A stretch of DNA of 64,000 nucleotides from Bacteroidota bacterium (lineage in GTDB: Bacteria; Bacteroidota; Bacteroidia; Flavobacteriales; Weeksellaceae): positions 124,001 through 188,000 of the forward strand of contig JAEWOS010000006.1 of assembly GCA_023460855.1 (NCBI GenBank). Direction: 5' to 3'. How positions within the stretch are numbered: the stretch's first letter is position 1; every line of letters starts with the position of its first letter. A program made the translations under genes and the position numbers. The notes beneath the pieces are model-generated. The model made no database searches. It saw nothing but the letters and a program-made list of their open reading frames with translations, and had not been told where the DNA came from. Shown here in pieces: positions 17,088 through 25,989 of this stretch.

Positions 17088-17942
17088 TTACGGAATAATC
17101 CGTTCCAATACCCACTCAATCATCATTTTTTCAGCGGCATGATGGTCGGCAGAAAATTCGCCGCGCCTTCTGTTCGCAATAACGCAGTTTACGGTGAGTG
17201 CCTGATGCCCGAGAAGTTTTGAAAGTCCGTAAATCGCGGAAGTCTCCATTTCAAAATTCGTAACACCCAGACTGTTCAGTTTCTCAAGGAATTGCTCATC
17301 AATCGCTCTCAGACGCAATTGCCTGCCTTGCGGCGCATAAAATCCGGGAAATGTTGCCGTATTACCGTGATATTTGGCATCGCTGTAATAATGGGAGATC
17401 TCTTCAGACCATTCTGAAAAATACAGCATCGGTTTGATTTTTTCGTAAGGAAATTTCTCCAGAAAATTCCGTGAAAATTCGTTTTCAAACTGATAATCGC
17501 TGTAAAAATGCAGGAGTCCGTCCAGTCCAACAACATTCTGCGTAACGAGCATATTGTCCACTTCAACGTCCGGGTTTACCGAACCGCAGGTTCCAAGCCG
17601 GAAAAGCTGCAGCGCTTTATGTTCTTTCTTAAATTCCTTTTTCTGAAGATCGATATTGGCAAGAGCGTCGAGTTCATTCATGACGATATCGATGTTTTCA
17701 GTGCCGATTCCCGAAGACATTACGGTAATTCGCTCCCCACGAAGAATTCCGGTGTGCGTGTAGAATTCCCGCTTATTTTTTTTTACTTCAATCCTGTCAA
17801 AATATTTGGAAACACGCGGAACGCGGTCCGGATCGCCTACCAGAATAATTTTTTCAGCGATTTCTTCAGGTAACAGATTTAAATGATACACGCTTCCGTC
17901 ACTGTTCAGGACCAGTTCAGAAGCTGCAAGTTTATCGAGCAT
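17088..17942 (-). CDS. Nucleoside phosphorylase (uridine phosphorylase-like)
   Basis: A 284-residue PNP/UDP-family phosphorylase that splits nucleosides with phosphate in salvage. Motifs: IILVGDPDRVPRVSKYFD, the phosphate-binding SSGIGTENIDIVMNEL, FRLGTCGSVNPD and FEMETSAIYGLSKLLGH. The GTCGS and METSA regions fit uridine phosphorylase-like members, but purine substrates cannot be excluded. It follows the SUI1 gene by 25 bases on the same strand. Confidence 0.9.
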   Translation of the reverse strand: MLDKLAASELVLNSDGSVYHLNLLPEEIAEKIILVGDPDRVPRVSKYFDRIEVKKNKREFYTHTGILRGERITVMSSGIGTENIDIVMNELDALANIDLQKKEFKKEHKALQLFRLGTCGSVNPDVEVDNMLVTQNVVGLDGLLHFYSDYQFENEFSRNFLEKFPYEKIKPMLYFSEWSEEISHYYSDAKYHGNTATFPGFYAPQGRQLRLRAIDEQFLEKLNSLGVTNFEMETSAIYGLSKLLGHQALTVNCVIANRRRGEFSADHHAAEKMMIEWVLERIIP

Positions 17943-17967
17943 AATTTATGTTTTTACAGAATTGTTC

Positions 17968-18297
17968 TTAACCGCCAACACGCTTTGTTTTGTAACCGAG
18001 TTCGTGGAGAATTTTGATGATTTTATCACGGTTGTCCCCCTGAATAATGATCGTGCCGTCTTTTTCCGAACCGCCAATCGCCAGGGTTGTCTTTATTTTT
18101 TTTGAGATATTTTTCAGTTCTTCGTCGGGACCTTCAAAACCTTCAATAATGGTAACCGGTTTTCCGTTTCTGCCTTTTTTTTCAAATTTGCAGATCAGCG
18201 GCTGTTGCTGTTCAAATTGTTCTTTTTCAGCAGGCAGTTCAAATTCCTGTTCGTCATGATCAGGAAAGAGGTTTTTTAATTGATCCCTTAAATCCAT
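17968..18297 (-). CDS. SUI1/eIF1-like translation factor (YciH-like)
   Basis: A 109-residue protein with an N-terminal acidic/Gln-rich stretch and a C-terminal SUI1 domain: KPVTIIEGFEG, KKIKTTLAIGGSEKDGTIIIQGD and KIIKILHELGYKTKRVGG. Bacterial YciH proteins resemble eukaryotic eIF1 and can influence initiation fidelity; the role in Bacteroidota is not established. It is upstream of the phosphorylase gene in the same direction. Confidence 0.9.
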   Translation of the reverse strand: MDLRDQLKNLFPDHDEQEFELPAEKEQFEQQQPLICKFEKKGRNGKPVTIIEGFEGPDEELKNISKKIKTTLAIGGSEKDGTIIIQGDNRDKIIKILHELGYKTKRVGG

Positions 18298-18361
18298 AAT
18301 TCAAATTTAATCTTTTTACAAGTATTCGTGTCCATACGCAATCAAAATTCATGCATCAAAA

Positions 18362-18383
18362 AAGCCGCAAGAAATTGCGGCTT
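18362..18383 (-). terminator. Terminator after the alpha-oxoamine synthase gene
   Basis: AAGCCGCAA / TTGCGGCTT stem with a 4-base loop; the minus-strand side continues into TTTT before GATG. Confidence 0.8.
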
Positions 18384-18400
18384 ATTTAATTTATTTAATC

Positions 18401-19675
18401 TTACTGTTCCTTAAAGGAAAGGTTCCTTTCCTGCAGCAGTTTTTCTGCAGCTTCTCTGTAATGTCCGTTCACCAGTTTATCGCGGATCGCTTCGAAAGCG
18501 TCGAGAGTTGCATTAATCTCCGCATCTGTATGCGAAGCAGTAGGAATCAGTCTCAACAGAATCATGCCTTTCGGAATAACCGGATAAATAACCCCTGAAG
18601 TGAAAATTCCAAAATTTTCGCGAAGGTCTTTAATCAGCAGCGTTGCTTCCACCGTGGTTCCCTTCATCATCACAGGCGTTACACATGTGTTCGATTCTCC
18701 AAGATCAAAGCCTCTTTCCCTAAGGCCGTTCTGAAGTTTATGTGCATTTTCCCACAGTTTATCTTTAATCTCCGGTCTTGTTCTAAGCAGTTCGAGTCTT
18801 TTTAAACCACCGATAACCATTGGCATCGTCAGCGATTTTGCAAAAATCTGTGATCTCAGGTTGAATTTAAGGTAACGGATCACGTCTTTATTTCCTGCAA
18901 TAAATGCTCCAAAACCTGCCATTGATTTGGCAAATGTCGAAAAGTAAACATCGATCTGATCCTGACAGCCCTGTTCTTCACCTGCTCCGGCTCCCGTTTT
19001 TCCAAGCGTTCCGAAACCGTGCGCATCATCTACCAGAAGTCGGAATTTATACTGATTTTTGAAATCAGCGATTTCCTTCACCTTTCCCTGCTGTCCGGTC
19101 ATTCCGAAAACACCTTCGGTAATTACCAGAATTCCGCCGCCGTTTTCTTCAGCAACTTTTGTAGCTCTCTTAATATTCTTTTCGAAACTCGCCATATCGT
19201 TATGGCGGTACATGAAGCTTTTTCCCATATGCAGACGGACACCGTCCACGATGCATGCATGAGAATCGGAATCATAAACGATTACGTCATGTCTGGAAAC
19301 CAGTGCATCAATAGTGGAAACCATTCCCTGATAACCAAAATTCAGCAGGTAAGCCGCTTCTTTATCTACAAATTCTGCAAGTTCTTTTTCCAGTTGCAGG
19401 TGCTGATCTGTTTCGCCGGACATTGCGCGTGCTCCCATCGGATAAAACATTCCGTATTCTGCAGCGGCATTAGCGTCAGCTTCCAGTACTTCCGGATGAT
19501 TACAAAGACCGAGATAATCGTTGGCCGACCAGAAAATTACTTCACGGCCCTGAAACTGCATTCTTGGGCCAATTGGTCCTTCAAGCCTGGGGAAAATAAA
19601 ATAACCTTCAGCATAATCTGCAAACTGACCCAATGGTCCGGGATTATCTTTTATCCTTTCAAATATATCTACCAT
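18401..19675 (-). CDS. Alpha-oxoamine synthase (serine palmitoyltransferase / cysteate acyltransferase-like)
   Basis: A 424-residue PLP enzyme that joins an amino acid to an acyl thioester with loss of CO2. Motifs: SANDYLGLCNHPEV, YDSDSHACIVDG, the Asp of VDDAHGFGTLG, and the PLP lysine in TFAKSMAGFG. Bacteroidota use this family for sphingolipids (serine) and for sulfonolipids (cysteate, in Flavobacterium and Chryseobacterium relatives). A CBS-like PLP enzyme next door makes the cysteate-using role attractive, but the substrate cannot be read with certainty. 2-amino-3-ketobutyrate ligase is a less likely alternative. It has its own promoter. Confidence 0.85.
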   Translation of the reverse strand: MVDIFERIKDNPGPLGQFADYAEGYFIFPRLEGPIGPRMQFQGREVIFWSANDYLGLCNHPEVLEADANAAAEYGMFYPMGARAMSGETDQHLQLEKELAEFVDKEAAYLLNFGYQGMVSTIDALVSRHDVIVYDSDSHACIVDGVRLHMGKSFMYRHNDMASFEKNIKRATKVAEENGGGILVITEGVFGMTGQQGKVKEIADFKNQYKFRLLVDDAHGFGTLGKTGAGAGEEQGCQDQIDVYFSTFAKSMAGFGAFIAGNKDVIRYLKFNLRSQIFAKSLTMPMVIGGLKRLELLRTRPEIKDKLWENAHKLQNGLRERGFDLGESNTCVTPVMMKGTTVEATLLIKDLRENFGIFTSGVIYPVIPKGMILLRLIPTASHTDAEINATLDAFEAIRDKLVNGHYREAAEKLLQERNLSFKEQ

Positions 19676-19696
19676 TTACGTTTAAGTTTAATCGTA

Positions 19697-19704
19697 CAAA
19701 GTTA
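19697..19704 (-). promoter_or_regulatory. -7 box of the alpha-oxoamine synthase gene
   Basis: The minus strand reads TAACTTTG, 21 bases before the ATG at 19675. It sits downstream of the hairpin at 19741, so the gene can be transcribed independently of the CBS-like gene. Confidence 0.55.
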
Positions 19705-19740
19705 TGGAAATTCCAGTGAATATCCGCTTTTAATAACAAA

Positions 19741-19764
19741 GCCCGCTGACGAAAAGCAGCGGGC
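19741..19764 (-). terminator. Hairpin between the CBS-like and alpha-oxoamine synthase genes
   Basis: GCCCGCTG / CAGCGGGC stem with an 8-base loop. On the minus strand it is followed by TTTGTTATT, a moderate terminator tail, so partial read-through is possible. Confidence 0.7.
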
Positions 19765-19789
19765 AATTGATTTATTTCTGATTTTCAGC

Positions 19790-20827
19790 TTAACGGATAA
19801 TCACCGGCTGAAAAACATGATCGTAATTATGAATGCAGTTGTTGGTGAATCCCTGTTCTGCCATCCACTCATCGCTGTAAACTTTCGTCATATAACGCGA
19901 GCCGTGATCCGGAAATATCAGCACAACCATATCATTTTCCGTAAACGGATGCGAATTGGCATACTGCATAAAACCCTGCGTTACCGCACCACAGGTGTAA
20001 CCGCCCATAATTCCTTCTTTCAAAGCGATTTCGCGCGTTCTGTAAGCCGACATTTCATCATTTACCCGTACAAATTCATCAATTTTATCGAAAAGCAGCG
20101 CCGAAGGAATCAGATTTTTGCCCATTCCCTCAATCTGATACGGATGAATGTCTTCTTCATTAAGTTTTCCCGTTTCATGAAAGCCTTTCAAAACTGAACC
20201 CGCGGCATCAACTCCGATTACTTTAATTGAAGGATTCTTTTCTTTCAAAAATTTAGCTGAACCTGAAATAGTTCCGCCGGTTCCCGTACAAGCAAAAAGA
20301 TGCGTAATTTTTCCGTCAGTCTGATCCCAAATTTCCGGACCAGTAGAACTGTAGTGGGCATCGATATTCAGTTCGTTGAAGTACTGGTTGATGTACACAG
20401 AATTCGGTGTTTCAGAAGCGATTCTTTTGGCAACTTCATAATAGGAGCGTGGATCGTCAGCGGGAACATTTGCCGGACAAACGTATACTTTAGCGCCTAA
20501 CGCCTTGAGGTAATCAATTTTTTCTTTCTTCGTTTTATCGCTTACTGCAAGTATGCATTTATATCCTTTAACAATTGAAACCATCGCAACAGAAAAACCG
20601 GTGTTTCCTGAGGTAGTTTCTACGATAATGGAATCAGGCTTCAGAATGCCTCTTTTTTCTGCGTTTTCAATAATATGCAGGGCGATCCGGTCCTTTGTGG
20701 AATGTCCCGGATTATAGCTTTCCAGCTTCGCATATACCCTGGCCGGAATTTCTTTCGTAACCGCGTTGAGCTTAACCATAGGCGTACTTCCTATGAGGCC
20801 AAGTATATTATCGTGGATCTTGCTCAT
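19790..20827 (-). CDS. Cysteine synthase/CBS-like PLP enzyme
   Basis: A 345-residue fold-type II PLP enzyme catalysing beta-replacement on serine-type substrates. The PLP lysine is in GHSTKDRIA, the substrate loop is TSGNTG, and the phosphate cup is TGTGGTISG. The segment FPDHGSRYMTKVYSDEWM resembles the catalytic core of cystathionine beta-synthase more than CysK. It lacks the CBS-pair regulatory domain. Options are cystathionine beta-synthase, cysteine synthase, or a cysteate synthase using sulfite; the neighbouring oxoamine synthase favours the last as a hypothesis. Confidence 0.85.
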   Translation of the reverse strand: MSKIHDNILGLIGSTPMVKLNAVTKEIPARVYAKLESYNPGHSTKDRIALHIIENAEKRGILKPDSIIVETTSGNTGFSVAMVSIVKGYKCILAVSDKTKKEKIDYLKALGAKVYVCPANVPADDPRSYYEVAKRIASETPNSVYINQYFNELNIDAHYSSTGPEIWDQTDGKITHLFACTGTGGTISGSAKFLKEKNPSIKVIGVDAAGSVLKGFHETGKLNEEDIHPYQIEGMGKNLIPSALLFDKIDEFVRVNDEMSAYRTREIALKEGIMGGYTCGAVTQGFMQYANSHPFTENDMVVLIFPDHGSRYMTKVYSDEWMAEQGFTNNCIHNYDHVFQPVIIR

Positions 20828-20870
20828 CTTCTAATTTCACTATTCACTAAAAAGCAATCGCAAAAATACA

Positions 20871-20878
20871 AAAAAATT
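20871..20878 (-). promoter_or_regulatory. -7 box of the CBS-like gene
   Basis: The minus strand reads TATTTTTG, 43 bases before the ATG at 20827. Upstream sequence is AT-rich with no clear -33 TTG at the normal distance. Confidence 0.5.
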
Positions 20879-20881
20879 AAA

Positions 20882-20992
20882 TTAATGTTTTGCCGCTGCA
20901 GCTGCAAAGTCCGCTGCATTTCTTACACAACAGGGGCAGGAATAGAAAACATGGTAGCTGCGGCAGTTGATATGATTTGCGTCATATCTCAT
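20882..20992 (-). CDS. Possible 36-residue Cys-rich small protein
   Basis: An ATG-to-TAA frame in the 208-base gap upstream of the DUF2723 gene. The peptide begins MRYDANHINCRSYHVFY, then SCPCCVRNAADF and an Ala-rich end. The four cysteines, one CPCC cluster and ordinary codon use make it more than random, but there is no recognised family and no clear promoter. It could equally be a chance frame. Confidence 0.3.
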   Translation of the reverse strand: MRYDANHINCRSYHVFYSCPCCVRNAADFAAAAAKH

Positions 20993-21035
20993 AAATAGTT
21001 TAAAAAACCTTATTTTCGCATCATCAAAATTTTCT

Positions 21036-24000
21036 ATGAAAAACTGGACTTTTAAGCAGTGGAACACCATTCTGGGATGGTTTGTTTTTGCGGTTTCCTT
21101 TATCGTTTATCTTACTACTATCGAACCGGAACTGAGTTTTTGGGACGCTGGTGAATACATTGCGTCATCCACAAAACTGGAAGTAACACACGCACCCGGT
21201 GCAGCTTTGTATCAGCTTGTGGGAGCAGTTGCGGCAATTTTTGCGTTTGGTGATGGTGGTAATTACAGCGTCGTCATCAATGCGATGTCTGCACTTTTCA
21301 GCGCTTTTACGGTGTTGTTTCTTTTCTGGACGATTACACATCTGGTGAGAAGGCTGCTGAATAAAGATTTTGATCAGGTCACAACCCACGAAGAAATTTC
21401 TATTTTATTTTCCGGCATCATTGGTTCCCTGGCATTTGCATTCTCAGATACATTCTGGTTTTCCGCAGTAGAAGGTGAAGTGTATGCTATGGCGGTAATG
21501 TTTATCGCGTTGCTGGTGTGGCTCATCACTAAATGGGAAAATGAATATCACGATGAAGCGAATGAACGGTGGATTATTCTTATTTTCTTCGTAGTCGGCC
21601 TTTCCGTCGGGGTTCACATGATGTGTATGCTTGCTCTTCCCGCGGTATGCTTTATTTATTATGCAAGAAATTACGAATTTACCTGGAAGAATTTCTTCTG
21701 GGCAAACGTGATCACGGTAGGTATCTTGGCTTTCGTATTCAAGCTGATTTTCCCGGTTATCATGACACTTTTCGGAAAGCTGGAAATCTTTTTTGTCAAT
21801 GGTATCGGTCTTCCGTTCCATTCCGGAACTATCGTCGCATTTATTCTGCTGATCACGTTCTGCTATTTTGCTATCAAATACGCAAGAAGAGCAAAGAAAA
21901 GCATCTGGCAGACCATGGCGCTTTCGGTTGTATATATGATTATCGGATTTTCATGCTGGATGGTCATTCCGATCCGTGCACTTGCAAACCCTCCAATGAA
22001 CCTGAACAATCCGGACAATGCGATCGGAATGCTCGATTATTATAACAGAGAACAATACGGAGACTGGCCTACATTTTACGGTCATAATTATACGGCACAT
22101 ATCGATCACGACGGAATTCAGACCAACGAAGATGGCAGCCTGAAAACCTCGAAAACCGGAGATATTTACGAAAAGGATGAAAAATCTAAGTCTTATCTGA
22201 AAGTTGGTGAACGCTTCAACTATGTGTATGCTCCGGAACATATCAGTATAATGCCGAGAATGTTTAACGAAGACCGTGGCGTAATGAGTAATTATATTTC
22301 GATGTACGGCGCTCCTGATTTTACATTCAATTACAACAGCGAAGCTGCAGACAGTCCGGAAGCGCAGAAAATATTTGAAGAAATGCGCTCGAAATATGAA
22401 GCCGGCAAAATGAAACTCGATGATTATCTCGACATCAAACCTTACGGAATCATCGACGTTCAAAGACCTTCACTTGCGGACAATATGGACTATTTCTTCA
22501 CCTTTCAGAACGGTTATTATTTTGTCCGTTATCTGATGTGGAATTTTGTTGGCCGGCAAAACGATCTCGAAGGTCATCAGGAAATTACCAACGGAAACTG
22601 GATTTCAGGAATTCCGTTTATCGACGATGCTATTTTAGGTGATCAGTCGAAACTGCCTGCCAAATTCAACAACGCAAGCACGGTGAAATTTTTCTTTTTG
22701 CCGCTTCTGCTTGCGATCATCGGGTTTGTGTTTCAGGTAAATAGGGATTTCGGTCGCTTCTATGCCGTATTATCGCTGTTTTTATTAACCAGCGTCGGAA
22801 TTATTTTCTATACCGGTGTAAAACCTTTTGAACCGAGAGAACGTGATTATGCAATGGTTGGCTCATTCTACGCAACATCGATCTGGATCGGACTCGGTGC
22901 AGCAGCAATTCTCTGGTTTTTACAGCGTAAAATAAAATCGAATGCAGCGAATATTGTAGCCGGAATTGTGTTACTCGGAATTCCGTTGATGATGGCCTTT
23001 CAGAATTATAATCCGCACGACAGAAGTGAAAAAACGGCCGCTTACGATTACAGCTATTCTGCTTTGAAATCGCTTCCGAAAGACGCTATCTTATTTGTAT
23101 ACGGAGATAATGATACCTATCCGGTTTGGGGACTTCAGGAAACGGAACTGTTCCGCGATGATGTTAAAGTGGTGAATTTCACGCTTCTTGCAACTCCATG
23201 GAATATCGATCAGGTAAAGCGCAGGACATACAGTGCAAAAGCGATTCCGGGAACGCTTGTTCATGAGGAATTCCGTGACGGGACGAATGATCAGATCGTG
23301 GTGATGAATCCCGAAAGGTGGAAAAATTTCATTCAGAATCAACTGGAGCGCGGCGCACCAGAATCTATGTTTCAGCCTTATGTGCAATATATTGAGAAGG
23401 ACAGCATGACGGTGAAAGAAGCAATTCAGTTTATCCGCCAGAGAAACCCGCAGAAAGACGAAATCTTAAAATTACTGTTCGGGGAAGAACGTTTTGAAAA
23501 ATTCAATTTTCTTCCGGTATCCAAATTCATTATTCCGGTTAATAAGGAAAATGCGGTAAAATCCGGTGCGATTACTGCAGCAGATCTTCCTGAAACAGTA
23601 GATCAGATTACTGTGAAATACAATTCCGGAACCATGTTCAAGAATAATCTGATGATGCTCGATTTACTCGCCCACAACGACTGGAAACAGAGTATCAGTT
23701 TTTCCACAGGTGGAATTTACGACAGCGAAAATATTTTTTATCTCGATGATTATCTGCAGTACGACGGTTTCAACTATCGCCTTGTACCGATAAAAACAGA
23801 TATACGCGTGGACGGAGAAATGGGAAGGGTAGACCCAAATTCCCTGTATAATACAGTGAAGAATTATAAATGGGGTAATTTTAAAAATCTGAAAAATCAC
23901 TACGACGAAACGGCTACTTCGAATATTGCAGGTTATCGCAACGCTGCTGCAAGAGGAGCACAGGCACTTGCGGCAGTCGGGCAAAACGGAAAAGCTGTTG

Positions 24001-24518
24001 AACTTCTACAGTTGTCCGAGAAAGAAATTCCTTACAGCCGTTACAACGATCCGAAAACTTTAAGCAACACGGTTTATGCATATATAGTTGCGGGTCAGGA
24101 ACAGAAAGCAATTACGCTGGCAGAAGATCTGAAGAAAGCCATTTTTGAAGAGTATGACTATTACCGTTCTCTGCCTGCAGATAAACGTAGATTTTTGGGA
24201 AGCCAGATGCGTCTGAAACCCCGTGAATATGCATTGATTGTTGCTGCGGTTAGTGATGCATACAATAAAACCGGTCGCCCGCAGAAAGGTTATGATTATC
24301 TGGTGAAGTCGCTTTCGCCGGTTGATAAGCGTTTCAATGACTGGATCGACGATCTGGAAACTATGGGGAAAGAAAAGGCCTATAGAGAAGCAGAAAGAGC
24401 ACAGGAAATTACACCGTTCTATTCCATGCTGTTTGATGTGATGGAACCATACGATTCCACCTACGCAAAAGAAAAAGAGAATGAAATTACACAGGCAATT
24501 ATGAGAGTTGCCCAGTAA
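21036..24518 (+). CDS. DUF2723 family membrane protein, probable glycosyltransferase
   Basis: A very large integral membrane protein of 1160 residues. The N-terminal 600 or so residues hold about a dozen hydrophobic helices, opening with the DUF2723 signature (SFWDAGEYIASSTKLEVTHAPGA). The rest is soluble and predicted periplasmic, with TPR-like helical repeats toward the end (AVELLQLSEKEIP; KAITLAEDLKKA). The acidic Asp-Ala-Gly-Glu near the first helix is like the catalytic region of GT-C enzymes. Human TMEM260, which carries DUF2723, is an O-mannosyltransferase, so protein O-glycosylation is a reasonable hypothesis. The stop region overlaps the era frame. Confidence 0.82.
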   Translation: MKNWTFKQWNTILGWFVFAVSFIVYLTTIEPELSFWDAGEYIASSTKLEVTHAPGAALYQLVGAVAAIFAFGDGGNYSVVINAMSALFSAFTVLFLFWTITHLVRRLLNKDFDQVTTHEEISILFSGIIGSLAFAFSDTFWFSAVEGEVYAMAVMFIALLVWLITKWENEYHDEANERWIILIFFVVGLSVGVHMMCMLALPAVCFIYYARNYEFTWKNFFWANVITVGILAFVFKLIFPVIMTLFGKLEIFFVNGIGLPFHSGTIVAFILLITFCYFAIKYARRAKKSIWQTMALSVVYMIIGFSCWMVIPIRALANPPMNLNNPDNAIGMLDYYNREQYGDWPTFYGHNYTAHIDHDGIQTNEDGSLKTSKTGDIYEKDEKSKSYLKVGERFNYVYAPEHISIMPRMFNEDRGVMSNYISMYGAPDFTFNYNSEAADSPEAQKIFEEMRSKYEAGKMKLDDYLDIKPYGIIDVQRPSLADNMDYFFTFQNGYYFVRYLMWNFVGRQNDLEGHQEITNGNWISGIPFIDDAILGDQSKLPAKFNNASTVKFFFLPLLLAIIGFVFQVNRDFGRFYAVLSLFLLTSVGIIFYTGVKPFEPRERDYAMVGSFYATSIWIGLGAAAILWFLQRKIKSNAANIVAGIVLLGIPLMMAFQNYNPHDRSEKTAAYDYSYSALKSLPKDAILFVYGDNDTYPVWGLQETELFRDDVKVVNFTLLATPWNIDQVKRRTYSAKAIPGTLVHEEFRDGTNDQIVVMNPERWKNFIQNQLERGAPESMFQPYVQYIEKDSMTVKEAIQFIRQRNPQKDEILKLLFGEERFEKFNFLPVSKFIIPVNKENAVKSGAITAADLPETVDQITVKYNSGTMFKNNLMMLDLLAHNDWKQSISFSTGGIYDSENIFYLDDYLQYDGFNYRLVPIKTDIRVDGEMGRVDPNSLYNTVKNYKWGNFKNLKNHYDETATSNIAGYRNAAARGAQALAAVGQNGKAVELLQLSEKEIPYSRYNDPKTLSNTVYAYIVAGQEQKAITLAEDLKKAIFEEYDYYRSLPADKRRFLGSQMRLKPREYALIVAAVSDAYNKTGRPQKGYDYLVKSLSPVDKRFNDWIDDLETMGKEKAYREAERAQEITPFYSMLFDVMEPYDSTYAKEKENEITQAIMRVAQ

Positions 24519-24534
24519 CTTAAAGACAGAAAAA

Positions 24535-25416
24535 TTGAATACGCACAAAGCAGGATTTGTAAATATTGTAGGAAAACCAAACGCAGGGAAGTCCACTTTG
24601 CTTAATCGGTTGATGGGTGAAAAACTTGCGATCGTAACGCAAAAGGCACAGACAACGCGACACAGAATTTTCGGAATCTACAATGAGGAAGATCTGCAGA
24701 TTGTTTTTTCGGATACGCCGGGAGTTCTGGATCCGAAATATGGTCTTCAGGAAAAAATGATGGATTTCGTGAAGGATTCTTTACAGGATGCGGATGTATT
24801 TCTCTTTATTGTCGACATCAACGATAAAGCGCAGCCTTCTGAATTTCTAATCGAAAAAATGAATAAAATTCCGGTTCCTGTTTTAATTTTGATTAATAAA
24901 ATCGACGTCTCAAATCAGGAAAATCTCGAAAAAGTAATCGAATTCTGGCATGAGCAGATTCCGAAAGCGGAAATTCTACCCATTTCTGCACTGGAAGGTT
25001 TTAACACCGATCTGATTCTTCCGAAGCTGAAATCGCTGTTGCCGGAAAACCCACCTTATTACGATAAAGACCAGTTCACAGATAAATCGGAGCGGTTTTT
25101 CGTGAATGAAACCGTGCGCGAAAAAATTCTGTTGAATTACGAGAAGGAAATCCCTTATTCTGTTGAAGTGATTACCGAACAGTTCAAGGAGCAGGAAGGA
25201 ATCATCTTTATCGATTCGATTATTTTTGTGGAGAGAGACACGCAGAAAGGAATCATCATCGGCCATAAAGGTGAAGCGATCAAGAAAGTAGGCACAGAAG
25301 CGCGGCTGGACCTTGAAAAGTTTTTTGGAAAAAAAATTCACCTGAATCTGTTTGTGAAGGTGAAAAAAGACTGGCGAAAGAACGACCGCGACTTGAAAAA
25401 TTTTGGTTACCGCTAA
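24535..25416 (+). CDS. era: GTPase Era
   Basis: Ribosome-assembly GTPase that binds the 3' end of 16S rRNA. G1 motif GKPNAGKST, switch II DTPG, G4 NKID, then a C-terminal KH domain with IIGHKGEAIKKVG. I use the TTG at 24535 (MNTHKAGFVNIVG), giving 293 residues; another TTG at 24508 would overlap the DUF2723 stop and add nine residues not usual in the family. It is translated closely after the DUF2723 gene. Confidence 0.95.
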   Translation: MNTHKAGFVNIVGKPNAGKSTLLNRLMGEKLAIVTQKAQTTRHRIFGIYNEEDLQIVFSDTPGVLDPKYGLQEKMMDFVKDSLQDADVFLFIVDINDKAQPSEFLIEKMNKIPVPVLILINKIDVSNQENLEKVIEFWHEQIPKAEILPISALEGFNTDLILPKLKSLLPENPPYYDKDQFTDKSERFFVNETVREKILLNYEKEIPYSVEVITEQFKEQEGIIFIDSIIFVERDTQKGIIIGHKGEAIKKVGTEARLDLEKFFGKKIHLNLFVKVKKDWRKNDRDLKNFGYR

Positions 25417-25454
25417 GTTTCTCTGAAAATTCCGCTGTTTTTTCTACTTTTTCA

Positions 25455-25462
25455 TACTTTTG
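25455..25462 (+). promoter_or_regulatory. -7 box of the DoxX gene
   Basis: TACTTTTG, 15 bases before the ATG at 25478. It overlaps the TTG at 25460, so that upstream codon cannot be the start of a transcript made from here. Confidence 0.55.
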
Positions 25463-25477
25463 TTAAAAAGACGGTTA

Positions 25478-25906
25478 ATGAATTACCTGAATTCCATAGG
25501 ATCAAACCCAAGGTTAAATGATATCATGCTGTTGATTTTCAGATTATTTCTGGGTTTCGGAATATTAACGCACGGCTTTCCGAAACTGATGAAACTGATG
25601 GCAGATGAGGAAACAAAGTTTATGTCTTTCATGGGCCTCAGTCCCGATTTTTCGCTGGGTCTTGCAGTTTTTGCTGAATTTGTATGTGCCATTTTCCTGA
25701 TTCTGGGCCTTTTTACTAGAATTGCCGTAGTTCCTTTGATCATCACTTTAATGGTTGCCGCATTTTTCAGTCATGCCGGAGATCCATTCACAGACCGTGA
25801 AGAATCACTGCTTTATCTGCTTGGTTTTATTTTGATTCTCGTAATGGGACCGGGGAAATATTCAGTAGACGGAATGATCAGCAGCAGAAGGGAATCCAGA
25901 TGGTAA
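25478..25906 (+). CDS. DoxX-family membrane protein
   Basis: A 142-residue protein with four hydrophobic helices, the DoxX/DUF2127-like pattern: LIFRLFLGFGILTHGFPKLMKL, then FAEFVCAIFLILGLFTR, VPLIITLMVAAFFSH and LGFILILVMGPGKYS. The first-helix HGFPK motif is typical. The family includes thiosulfate-quinone oxidoreductase subunits and many proteins of unknown role. The upstream TTG at 25460 lies in the promoter, so the ATG is used. Confidence 0.85.
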   Translation: MNYLNSIGSNPRLNDIMLLIFRLFLGFGILTHGFPKLMKLMADEETKFMSFMGLSPDFSLGLAVFAEFVCAIFLILGLFTRIAVVPLIITLMVAAFFSHAGDPFTDREESLLYLLGFILILVMGPGKYSVDGMISSRRESRW

Positions 25907-25931
25907 TTGCTTAGATATATATTTGAGTAAC

Positions 25932-25950
25932 AGCTGCAGTTTATGCGGCT
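25932..25950 (+). terminator. Terminator after the DoxX gene
   Basis: AGCTGCA / TGCGGCT stem (one G-U pair) with a short loop, followed by TTTTTTT. Confidence 0.75.
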
Positions 25951-25968
25951 TTTTTTGTGGCAATTCGC

Positions 25969-25976
25969 TATTTTTG
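25969..25976 (+). promoter_or_regulatory. -7 box of the S9 peptidase gene
   Basis: TATTTTTG, 13 bases before the ATG at 25990. The preceding T run belongs to the DoxX terminator. Confidence 0.55.
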
Positions 25977-25989
25977 AAAAAAATCATTC

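Noticed and set aside
19019..20197. 392-codon open frame on the plus strand
   Set aside because: It is antisense to the start of the oxoamine synthase and much of the CBS-like gene, both with full motifs. Codon use and composition are those of a shadow frame, and no homology is visible.
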